A stretch of DNA of 64,000 nt from JAYPAN01 sp049597955 (GTDB lineage Bacteria > Pseudomonadota > Alphaproteobacteria > RS24). The translations under genes and the position numbers were made by a program. Below are positions 53,410 through 60,720 of the stretch, in pieces. The stretch spans positions 1 to 64,000 of the forward strand of contig JBMYND010000006.1 of assembly GCA_049597955.1 (NCBI GenBank). Reading direction: 5' to 3'. The notes beneath the pieces are model-generated. The model was given only the letters and a program-made list of their open reading frames with translations, searched no databases and was not told the DNA's origin. The first letter of the stretch is position 1, and each line of letters starts with the position of its first letter.

Positions 53410-54850
53410 CGCCGCCCTGCCCAAAACGTTGTTCCAGCACTTGCAAAACCGCGCGGATCGATTGCGCCTCACCACCGACCGGACGGCCGGGACGCGATTT
53501 GGCATTCCACGCATAAACATCAACATGCATCCAGCTTGGCGTGGCCTTGACAAAACGGGCAAGAAACAGCGCGGCGGTGATTGAGCCGCCCATGGGCGAG
53601 CTGCCAATATGGCTGACATCGGCAATCTGGCTGTCGAGCCAGCCATCATAGCCCGGCCAAAGCGGCATACGCCACATCGGGTCATGCACGCCGGCACCGG
53701 CCTGCATAATTTCTTCGGCCAGCGCGTCATCATGGGTGTAAAAGGGAATGACTTCCGGCCCCATAGCGACCCGCGCCGCGCCGGTCAGCGTGGCAAAATC
53801 GACCATAATCTCAGGCGCTTCGCCATCGGCTTCGGCCAGCATATCGGCCAGCACCAAGCGTCCTTCGGCATCGGTATTGCCGATTTCAACGCTCATACCA
53901 TTGCGGCTGGCCAAGACATCGCCGGGCCGGAAAGCGCCCGGGCCAATGGCATTTTCCACCGCGCCGACCAGCACGCGCAGGCGGACATCCATATTGGCCG
54001 CCATTATCGCATCGGCCAGCGCGAGGCATAAAGCCGCCCCGCCCATATCCTTTTTCATCAAATCCATATAATTGCCGGTTTTGAGATTTAGCCCGCCCGT
54101 ATCGAAACACACACCCTTGCCGATTAATGTGACGCGCGGCGCGTCTTGGCGGCCCCAACGCAAATCGAGCAGGCGCGGCGCTTGTGTGGCCGCCCGCCCG
54201 ACCGCGTGGATCATCGGATAGTTTTCAGCCAGCAAATCATCGCCGACAATGGCCGAAAAATCAGCGCCATGCGTATCAGCCAGCGATTGCATCACCTGAT
54301 GCAAGGCTTCCGGCCCCATATCCTCAGCCGGTGTGTTGATAAGATTGCGCGCCAGAAACACTGCGCGGTTCAAACGGGTGATGGCGGCCAAATCAGCCTT
54401 AGCAGGCACAACAAGACGCGCCATGTCTTCGGCTTTGGCATTATTGGCGGCGGCGGCATGGCTGCGATAGGCGGTGAAACGGTAATGACCGAGCGCCCAG
54501 GCCAAAGGTGCCATTTTGGCCAATGGCGGCGGGCAGGAACTGTCGAGCCGATAATGGCCCGGCGGCAATTGGCGCGGCAAGCTGGCCAGCGCGAAAGGGT
54601 CGGCCTTGCGCCCCAGCCCCAGCAACACAGCAGACAGACCGCCGGCACTGTCGGGCAGCAAAAGCACTTCATTGGCTGCCGCCTTGAAATTTGTGGTCTC
54701 AACCCATGCCAAATGCTGGCCGCTATTGGCTTGTTTCCAAATCTCAAGCTGTTTTGGGTCAAGCGCGTAAATCAGGCAGGCCGGTTTACCCTTGTCCACG
54801 AGATACAGGCCATTGAGACAGGCCATGCCATTTTCAACCGGGTCAGACAT
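53402..54850 (-). CDS. Leucyl aminopeptidase family (M17) metallopeptidase
   Basis: The product has 482 residues. The two-metal centre is seen in 'IGKGVCFDTGGLNLK', 'MKKDMGGAA' and the M17 signature 'NTDAEGRLVLAD'. It removes N-terminal residues from peptides. It is translationally coupled to the NlpC/P60 gene. The N-terminal domain is less conserved than in PepA, so a specific symbol is not given. Confidence 0.92.
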   Translation of the reverse strand: MSDPVENGMACLNGLYLVDKGKPACLIYALDPKQLEIWKQANSGQHLAWVETTNFKAAANEVLLLPDSAGGLSAVLLGLGRKADPFALASLPRQLPPGHYRLDSSCPPPLAKMAPLAWALGHYRFTAYRSHAAAANNAKAEDMARLVVPAKADLAAITRLNRAVFLARNLINTPAEDMGPEALHQVMQSLADTHGADFSAIVGDDLLAENYPMIHAVGRAATQAPRLLDLRWGRQDAPRVTLIGKGVCFDTGGLNLKTGNYMDLMKKDMGGAALCLALADAIMAANMDVRLRVLVGAVENAIGPGAFRPGDVLASRNGMSVEIGNTDAEGRLVLADMLAEADGEAPEIMVDFATLTGAARVAMGPEVIPFYTHDDALAEEIMQAGAGVHDPMWRMPLWPGYDGWLDSQIADVSHIGSSPMGGSITAALFLARFVKATPSWMHVDVYAWNAKSRPGRPVGGEAQSIRAVLQVLEQRFGQGGDG

Positions 54851-54889
54851 TGCCGCCTCTCATGCACAGATTGTTACGCTGATTCTACC

Positions 54890-55705
54890 CTAGCGGGCGG
54901 TTTGGCCGTAATCAACCACCAGTTCGGCGGCATTGACATAGGATGAGGCATCGGAAGCGAGAAACACGACAACGCCGGCAATTTCTTGCGGCTGACCGGC
55001 GCGTCCGCCCGGCACGCTGACCGCGCTCAATGCGTGTAAGTCAATCCGATTGGCACCTTCGGCCATTAAATCAGGGTTTTGTTCGGCAATGGCAGCGATT
55101 TCCTTGCCCCATATCTCTGTATCAATCAGCCCCGGATGCACGGAATTGGCGCGAATGTTCAATTCGCCCTGCGCACATTCCATCGCTGTCGCCTTGGTGA
55201 ACAGGCGCACACCGCCCTTGCTGGCGCAATAGCCGGCCAAACCGGATGCGCCGACCAGGCCGGCAATTGAGGAGATATTGATGATTGAGCCCGCCCCGCT
55301 TTCGGCCATCAGGGGCAGCGCATATTTGGTGGCCAGAAATACGCCATCCAGATTGACCGCATTTTGCCGCCGCCAATCTTCCAGCGTCATGTCGACAATC
55401 GTGCCGCCAACCGCGATACCGGCATTATTGACCAGCACATTCAGCTTGCCTTCATGGGCGCGAATATCGGCAATGGTTTGCTGCCAAACCGCTTCATCGG
55501 TGACGTCCTGCACCAGGGCGCGGGCTGTGCCGCCCTTATCGGTGATGGATTTGGCCGCTTCATGGATGCGGGTTTCATCAATATCGCTGACGACCACATG
55601 GGCGCCGGCTTCGGCCAGCGCGCTTGCACAGGCCAGCCCAATGCCGGTCGCCGCGCCGGAAACCAGCGCGACTTTACCTGTGCAATCATTTAATTGTGCG
55701 TTCAT
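54890..55705 (-). CDS. Short-chain dehydrogenase/reductase
   Basis: The product has 271 residues. The classical SDR features are NAD(P)-binding 'SGAATGIG', 'NNAG' and the catalytic Ser plus 'GYCASK'. It lies 28 bases after the P450 gene on the same strand, so it may oxidise an alcohol produced by that P450; this is inference. Confidence 0.9.
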   Translation of the reverse strand: MNAQLNDCTGKVALVSGAATGIGLACASALAEAGAHVVVSDIDETRIHEAAKSITDKGGTARALVQDVTDEAVWQQTIADIRAHEGKLNVLVNNAGIAVGGTIVDMTLEDWRRQNAVNLDGVFLATKYALPLMAESGAGSIINISSIAGLVGASGLAGYCASKGGVRLFTKATAMECAQGELNIRANSVHPGLIDTEIWGKEIAAIAEQNPDLMAEGANRIDLHALSAVSVPGGRAGQPQEIAGVVVFLASDASSYVNAAELVVDYGQTAR

Positions 55706-55733
55706 TGCCCTGATAAATCCAGTCGCGGCAATT

Positions 55734-57011
55734 CTAGTCGCGGCAAATCACGCTCATATGGGTGTAGCCTTTGACAAAATTGGAAATGCTCCGCGTCGGC
55801 TCTTTAACCACTTCGATTTTCGAGAAGCGTTTCAGCATTTCATCCCACAGAATTTGCAATTGCAATTCGGCCAGACGATTGCCGAAGCAACGGTGAATCC
55901 CGAAACCAAAAGCAATATGATTGCGGGCATTGGCGCGCTCAAAGTCAATCACATCGGGATTGTCAAATTTGCGCGGGTCACGATTGCCCGATGCATACCA
56001 CATAGCAATCTTGTCGCCTTTTTTAATCGTCTTGCCGTGCATTTCCACATCTTCCAGCGCGGTGCGGCGCATATAGGAAAGCGGTGTCTGCCAGCGAATG
56101 ATTTCGGCAACCGCATTGGGGATGAGGTCACGATTGGCGCGCACTTTTTCCCATTCGGAGGGGAACAGATTGGAGCCCCAAATCGAACCGGACATGGAAT
56201 TGCGCGTGGTGTCATTGCCGCCGACAATCAGCAAAACCAGATTGCCGAGATATTCCATTGTGTCCATATTTTTGGTCTCTTCGCCATTGGCCAGCATGGT
56301 AATCAGGTCAAAGCCTTGCTTGCCCTGCCTTTGCTGCCACAGCCCCATAAAATATTCGACACATTCCATCAGCTCGGCGCGGCGTTGGTCGTCGCTTTCA
56401 ACAATGCCGCTTTCCGGCCCGGCAGTTGCCACATCCGACCAACGGGTCAGCTTGCGGCGGTCTTCAAACGGGAAATCGAACAAAGTGGCGAGCATCATGG
56501 TGGTCAGCTCAATCGACACAGTATCAACCCAGTCAAACTCTTCATTGACCGGCAGCGTATCAAGCAGATTTTGCGTTCTCTCACGGATAAGCGTTGACAT
56601 ATCGGCCAAGCTCATGGGCGAGACAATCGGGGCAACGGTTTTGCGCTGCACATCATGTTTCGGCTGGTCCATGGCGATAAACATGGGCAGGGTAAAATCT
56701 TCCGCCGGATTGGGCAGCACAATGGCCGGCTCAGAGGAAAAGCGTTTATGGTCAGTATCCACCGCCATAATATCATCATAGCGGGTAATCGCCCAATAGG
56801 GGCCAATCGGCTCGGTATCTTCGGGGCGGAACTCGGATTCCCAAGCATTTTCGACATAATGAATCGGGTCTTCATCGCGCAAACGCTCAAAAACCGGCCA
56901 ATAGGCTTCATTCGGCCATAAATCCAGATTTGACGGATCCAGCTCCTTCAAAGGCGTGTTATAGGCATAATCCTCGCCCGGACGCGTTTCGTGTTTGATT
57001 GCCTCGCTCAT
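55734..57011 (-). CDS. Cytochrome P450, CYP153-like
   Basis: The product has 425 residues. It shows the I-helix 'GGNDTTRNSMSG', the K-helix ExxR as 'AEIIRWQ' and the heme-thiolate loop 'FGFGIHRCFGNRLAELQL'. The 'GGNDTTRNSM' and 'FGFGIHRC.GNRLAE' pair is characteristic of CYP153 alkane/fatty-acid terminal hydroxylases. No ferredoxin or reductase gene is nearby, so electron partners lie elsewhere. ATG 57011 follows AGGAGGAAA. Its promoter has a palindromic operator shared with the next P450. Confidence 0.9.
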   Translation of the reverse strand: MSEAIKHETRPGEDYAYNTPLKELDPSNLDLWPNEAYWPVFERLRDEDPIHYVENAWESEFRPEDTEPIGPYWAITRYDDIMAVDTDHKRFSSEPAIVLPNPAEDFTLPMFIAMDQPKHDVQRKTVAPIVSPMSLADMSTLIRERTQNLLDTLPVNEEFDWVDTVSIELTTMMLATLFDFPFEDRRKLTRWSDVATAGPESGIVESDDQRRAELMECVEYFMGLWQQRQGKQGFDLITMLANGEETKNMDTMEYLGNLVLLIVGGNDTTRNSMSGSIWGSNLFPSEWEKVRANRDLIPNAVAEIIRWQTPLSYMRRTALEDVEMHGKTIKKGDKIAMWYASGNRDPRKFDNPDVIDFERANARNHIAFGFGIHRCFGNRLAELQLQILWDEMLKRFSKIEVVKEPTRSISNFVKGYTHMSVICRD

Positions 57012-57045
57012 GGTTTTCCTCCTGGTTCTTTCTCGGAACCCAAAT

Positions 57046-57094
57046 AATGACGCCTGCGTCATTGATTGTAAGCATGGCTCAAAATTCAAATCAA
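57046..57094 (-). promoter_or_regulatory. Promoter with palindromic operator for the CYP153-like gene
   Basis: Read leftward: TTGATT (57089-57094), 18 bases, TACAAT (57065-57070), one base, then the perfect palindrome AATGACGC-CT-GCGTCATT (57046-57063). The operator covers the transcription start, as for a repressor. Confidence 0.75.
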
Positions 57095-57139
57095 GCGGTT
57101 TTTAGGCGCGCGGCTTTGGCGGCGTGACCCCAGGCGCGC

Positions 57140-58480
57140 TCAGCCAATTCCCAAATCAACTTCCAAATGCGAAATCGCATTGACGAAATTATTCGGCGCA
57201 TGCGCCTGTTGGCCGGTCCATTGCACATTGGGAAAACGCTCCAATATGCGTCGATAGGCGGTTTCCAACTGCATGGTGGCAATGCGCTGGCCAAGACACA
57301 CATGCGGGCCAGTGCCAAAGGCCAAATGGTCGCCGGCATTATTGCGGTGAATATCCATCCGGTCAGGGTCGTGAAACACTTCCGGGTCACGATTGGCCGC
57401 GCCATACCACATCACCACTTTCTCGCCCGGCATGATTTTCTGGCCGGAAAATTCCGCCTCGGCCAGCGCCGTGCGGCGCATATACATAACCGGCGAGACC
57501 AGCCGCAAGGCTTCCGGCACCAGCTTGGGTATCAATTGCGGGTCATCGAGCAGCATTTGTTTCTGGTCGGGAAATTGCGACAAAAGCCGCATCGTGCCGG
57601 ACAAGGAATTGCGCGTCGTGTCATTGCCGGCAAAAATGATAAGCAGCCATGAGCCGTCAAGGTAAGACTGGTCCATCGGCTCGCCATCAACCTCGGTGGT
57701 GGCAATCACGGTCAATAAATCATCGCGCGGATTTTTGCGCCGCTCTTCGAGGATTTTCTGCCCGAAGCGGAACATTTGCCGGATATTCCACATAAATTTC
57801 ATCACGAAAAGCGGCGATATTTTAGCGTCCGGGTCGGTGGTGATATATTGCGCCAGCTCCAAATAATGCATCCAGCGGACGATTTTCGGGCGGTCTTTTT
57901 CATCAATGCCGAGCATTTCGCACAGGGTAAACATGGGCAGCCATTCGGAAAAATTGGTCACCATATCAACCTTGCCGTCATTCTTTTTGGCCTTGGCTTC
58001 CATGCCGTCAAGCAGCCGGTCGACTTCCGCCGCCACGCTTTGTTGCAGGCGGGCAATATAATCGGGCGTGAAAAACGGCCGATGCGCCATGCGCAGCGGG
58101 ATGTGGAAGGGCTGGTCCATATTTATCATACTGTTGAGCGCGGCGGCGCTCAGCCGTTTGGGGCCGCGCGATTCAGCCGAATAACCCATTAAAATGCCGC
58201 CCGTGCCGGAAGAAAAAGTCTTGGCGTTCAAATCGCACGCTTTCACATCCTCATAGCGCGACAGCGACCAAAAACCGGCCACATCTGTGGTTGCGGGTGG
58301 CTGCCACCAAGAAACCGGCGCGGCCTCCCGCAGGCGGTGGAAATAGTCATAGGGCTGGCCATGGTCACGAAAGGCCATAATATCAAGCAGGTCAAAGCCA
58401 TCCGGCGTGGCGTATTTTATGCCTTGCGGCGGCCGGTATCCATTGTCTTCCGGCTGGATGATTTCGGACAGCGCTTCCAT
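57140..58480 (-). CDS. Cytochrome P450
   Basis: The product has 446 residues. The I-helix is 'FAGNDTTRNSLSG', ExxR is 'EALRLVS' with the following 'MYMRRTA', and the heme loop is 'FGTGPHVCLGQRIATMQL'. It is a soluble class I bacterial P450, diverged from its neighbour and of unknown substrate. ATG 58480 begins the conserved frame; a much longer reading upstream runs through the promoter and the tRNA gene and is not real. Confidence 0.9.
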   Translation of the reverse strand: MEALSEIIQPEDNGYRPPQGIKYATPDGFDLLDIMAFRDHGQPYDYFHRLREAAPVSWWQPPATTDVAGFWSLSRYEDVKACDLNAKTFSSGTGGILMGYSAESRGPKRLSAAALNSMINMDQPFHIPLRMAHRPFFTPDYIARLQQSVAAEVDRLLDGMEAKAKKNDGKVDMVTNFSEWLPMFTLCEMLGIDEKDRPKIVRWMHYLELAQYITTDPDAKISPLFVMKFMWNIRQMFRFGQKILEERRKNPRDDLLTVIATTEVDGEPMDQSYLDGSWLLIIFAGNDTTRNSLSGTMRLLSQFPDQKQMLLDDPQLIPKLVPEALRLVSPVMYMRRTALAEAEFSGQKIMPGEKVVMWYGAANRDPEVFHDPDRMDIHRNNAGDHLAFGTGPHVCLGQRIATMQLETAYRRILERFPNVQWTGQQAHAPNNFVNAISHLEVDLGIG

Positions 58481-58500
58481 GCATTTCTCCCGTTCAAACA

Positions 58501-58552
58501 AAATGACGCCTGTGTCATTTTGATAATATATCTGCAAAACGGCGCGCTTCAA
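58501..58552 (-). promoter_or_regulatory. Promoter with palindromic operator for the second P450 gene
   Basis: Read leftward: TTGAAG (58547-58552), 18 bases, TATTAT (58523-58528), two bases, then AAATGACRC-type palindrome (58501-58520, one mismatch). Spacing and sequence copy the arrangement before the other P450. Confidence 0.75.
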
Positions 58553-58602
58553 GGGCCGAGATAGGGCGTTAAGTTTGCGGTTCATCGCCCCCAATACGCC
58601 TC

Positions 58603-58630
58603 TTGAAATTATGGTCATGCAGGATATAAC
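58603..58630 (+). promoter_or_regulatory. Putative promoter of tRNA-Ser
   Basis: TTGAAA (58603-58608), 16 bases and TATAAC (58625-58630) end 11 bases before the tRNA. Confidence 0.55.
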
Positions 58631-58641
58631 ACACGCCATGC

Positions 58642-58731
58642 GGAGAGGTGCCGGAGTGGTCGAACGGGGCGGTCTCGAAAACCGTTGTGCCTTTGCGGGT
58701 ACCGAGGGTTCGAATCCCTCTCTCTCCGCCA
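58642..58731 (+). tRNA. tRNA-Ser (anticodon CGA)
   Basis: The 90-nt gene has acceptor GGAGAGG with TCTCTCC, anticodon stem GCGGT/ACCGT with loop CTCGAAA (anticodon CGA, reading UCG), a long class II variable arm, T-arm GAGGG-TTCGAAT-CCCTC, discriminator G and encoded CCA. Confidence 0.96.
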
Positions 58732-58765
58732 TACATTCTTTTAAGTTATTGTTTTATATTGTAAA

Positions 58766-59203
58766 TTAGCTGGCGCACCAGGGTTTTTTGCCGGGCTTAT
58801 AAAGCCGCGCCAAATCCGCCCCCATCAGCGCACCGGCCAAATCGCCCTTGCCGCTTTGCACCGCCGCCAGCAAGCGGCCATAACGCCCGCGCCCGCGCAC
58901 GTCCAGCATGACCGGCGGCACGGAAAGCCAATCGGCGGCAAAGGCTTTGGCGGCGCGCGCAAGGCGCTTTTCGCGGTCGCATTTGCCCCGCAATTCCGGC
59001 GTATCAATATCGGCCAGGCGCACGCGCACATGAAAACCCTGCCCGTCAGCCAGCGCCAGAACAGCATCAAATGTGTCACCGTCAATCACCCGAATATCGC
59101 TCACCTGCACTTGCAAACCGCGATTTTTCCAATCGGCGGCATGGACATTGGCGCTCATATGGGCCGGTGCGAGCATGAGCAACACAAATATAAAATATCG
59201 CAT
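58766..59203 (-). CDS. Secreted staphylococcal nuclease-like (thermonuclease family) protein
   Basis: The product has 145 residues with a signal peptide (about 1-22). The SNase fold shows 'RVIDGDTFDAVL', 'RLADIDTPE' and 'RGRYGRLLA', with an Asp/Arg set consistent with a calcium-dependent nuclease. ATG 59203 follows AGGGAGTAGGA. A structured leader with two tiny ORFs lies directly upstream. Confidence 0.82.
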   Translation of the reverse strand: MRYFIFVLLMLAPAHMSANVHAADWKNRGLQVQVSDIRVIDGDTFDAVLALADGQGFHVRVRLADIDTPELRGKCDREKRLARAAKAFAADWLSVPPVMLDVRGRGRYGRLLAAVQSGKGDLAGALMGADLARLYKPGKKPWCAS

Positions 59204-59205
59204 TC

Positions 59206-59280
59206 CTACTCCCTGACCCCGCGCCACTGCCAACAGGGCAGCAGCGCGAGTGCCGGGGCGTTGAAAACCGACACGTTCAT
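59206..59280 (-). CDS. Possible 24-residue leader ORF ahead of the nuclease gene
   Basis: ATG 59280 opens 24 codons ending with TAG two bases before the nuclease ATG. The product holds Trp-Gln-Trp near its end. Its start overlaps (ATGA) the stop of a nine-codon ORF, and its first codons form one arm of a long inverted repeat. There is no recognised family; it could be a chance reading. Confidence 0.3.
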   Translation of the reverse strand: MNVSVFNAPALALLPCWQWRGVRE

Positions 59281-59388
59281 CGGCGCGACGTATTCGCGTA
59301 AAGCATTATTCCGCCACCGCCCCGACAGGGCGGCGAGGTGTTATTTAAGAAACGGCCCTCCACCGTTTCGAACGTGTTGGGTTTTCAA
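59261..59388 (-). promoter_or_regulatory. Structured leader-like element upstream of the nuclease gene
   Basis: TTGAAAACCGACACGTTC (59261-59278) and GAACGTGTTGGGTTTTCAA (59370-59388) are near-perfect inverted repeats. Between them lie hairpins CCGCCC/GGGCGG (about 59317-59333) and AAACGG/CCGTTT (about 59350-59368). A small ORF, MLYANTSRR, occupies 59277-59306. It may be a cis-regulatory RNA or a palindromic mobile element. The rest of 59204-59493 shows no gene. Confidence 0.5.
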
Positions 59389-59493
59389 GCCCGGTGCAAT
59401 ATGCACGTTCACACATTGCCATGCTTCTCACCCTTTTGGCCAATTTTTTCCGCGCGGGTTTTAGGCATGGCGGGTTTGACAGGACGCGGCGCC

Positions 59494-60633
59494 CTATGGC
59501 CGGTCGAGCGGCAGCTTATACAGCAATTCGCGGCGACCTTGGTCATTGATGACGGCAAAGCGCATTTCGGCGGCCCTTGGGTCAATCTCAATCAGCGAAA
59601 AACTGCCGGTTTTGACGTAAAGCGGTGAGATTTGCAGCGCGTCTTGCTCATTCGCCGACCTCCAGGGCGCATTGGCCGAGCCGACCGTCAATTCGGTGAA
59701 TTGCTCTTGCGTGCCATCGGCACGGGTGACCGGTTCGGAGCGGTAAAAGGCACTGATATGCCGGTCGCCGGAAACAAAGGCCGCAACACCGCCCTTGCGC
59801 GCCGCCACAGCCTGCAAAAGCCGCCTGCGCTCCAACGGAAAATTGTGCCATTTTTCAAAACCGTGGTCGCGCGCCAGCACTTGAATGGAAGACACAATCA
59901 GCCGCACATCCGCCGGTTGCGCCAATTCCTGCTTCAGCCATTGCCATTGCGCCTTGCCGAGCATGCTGGCGGCGGCATCCATATTAACGGCATAGCGGAG
60001 GCCGCGCACCACGCGGTCATAAAAGCTGGCGCGGGTCAACGGCGCACGAAACCAGCGCGTATCAAGCATAATGACTTGCACATCAACCCCGCCAATCCGC
60101 CGACGGAAACTGTGATACAGGCCGGGGCGGAAGCGGCGCGGGTCATTATCGGCCACATTGAAATGCTCAAGAAACAGCGCCTTTGCCGCCTGTTTATGCG
60201 GATAATCAGCCCCGCCATCATTGCGGCCATAATCATGGTCATCCCAAATCGCCTCAATTTCGGCAAAGGCTGACAGGTTAAACTTGCTGGCCGCCATGCG
60301 ATAGGCGGCTTTAAGATTGGCCAAATCAGCCGTTTCACTGTCGCCATAAACATTGTCGCCGAGCATCAGCAAAAGCGAGGGGTAAGTGTTGGCGATTTGC
60401 GAAACAATCGACGCATCGCGCTTTTGGTCAAAGCAGGAAACCAATGCCATTGTAAAAGGCGCCATTGAGGGGGGAGTGTCGGCGGCAATCAACCCACCGG
60501 CCAAAGTCTCGCGCATGACCGGCGCAGGCAGCGCGCCCTCGCTTTGGGCATGGGCGGCAGTGGCCATGAAGCCGGCCAGCATCAGGCAAAGCAGCCATGT
60601 GTATGTTGAATTCATCATGCTTGATTGTGTCAT
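59494..60633 (-). CDS. PhoD-like alkaline phosphatase/phosphodiesterase
   Basis: The product has 379 residues with a signal peptide (ending near 'AHAQ', residue 30). Metal-site motifs are 'LGDNVYGD', 'WDDHDYGRNDGG', 'SSIQVL' and 'VSGDRHISAF', characteristic of PhoD-type metallophosphatases. It acts on phosphate esters outside the cytoplasm. The start at ATG 60633 is uncertain; ATG 60618 would also keep the signal peptide. Confidence 0.87.
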   Translation of the reverse strand: MTQSSMMNSTYTWLLCLMLAGFMATAAHAQSEGALPAPVMRETLAGGLIAADTPPSMAPFTMALVSCFDQKRDASIVSQIANTYPSLLLMLGDNVYGDSETADLANLKAAYRMAASKFNLSAFAEIEAIWDDHDYGRNDGGADYPHKQAAKALFLEHFNVADNDPRRFRPGLYHSFRRRIGGVDVQVIMLDTRWFRAPLTRASFYDRVVRGLRYAVNMDAAASMLGKAQWQWLKQELAQPADVRLIVSSIQVLARDHGFEKWHNFPLERRRLLQAVAARKGGVAAFVSGDRHISAFYRSEPVTRADGTQEQFTELTVGSANAPWRSANEQDALQISPLYVKTGSFSLIEIDPRAAEMRFAVINDQGRRELLYKLPLDRP

Positions 60634-60667
60634 GACTTATTGTGCCAAAGCTGAGCATAAAATGAAA

Positions 60668-60696
60668 GGCGGCCTGTCAAATTGTGACAGGCCGCC
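60668..60696 (-). terminator. Intrinsic terminator after the Oar-like receptor gene
   Basis: A perfect 12-pair stem (60668-60679 with 60685-60696) has a five-base loop and, read leftward, is followed by TTTCATTTT. It lies 25 bases after the receptor stop. Confidence 0.85.
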
Positions 60697-60720
60697 CTGA
60701 ACATTTTTGCGAGCAAAGGC

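Noticed and set aside
55278..56597. 439-residue plus-strand ORF
   Set aside because: It is a codon-bias shadow antisense to the SDR and CYP153-like genes, whose motifs are complete.
57140..58732. Extended 530-residue P450 reading starting at 58732
   Set aside because: The extra N-terminus would be read antisense through tRNA-Ser and the operator; ATG 58480 fits the domain start.
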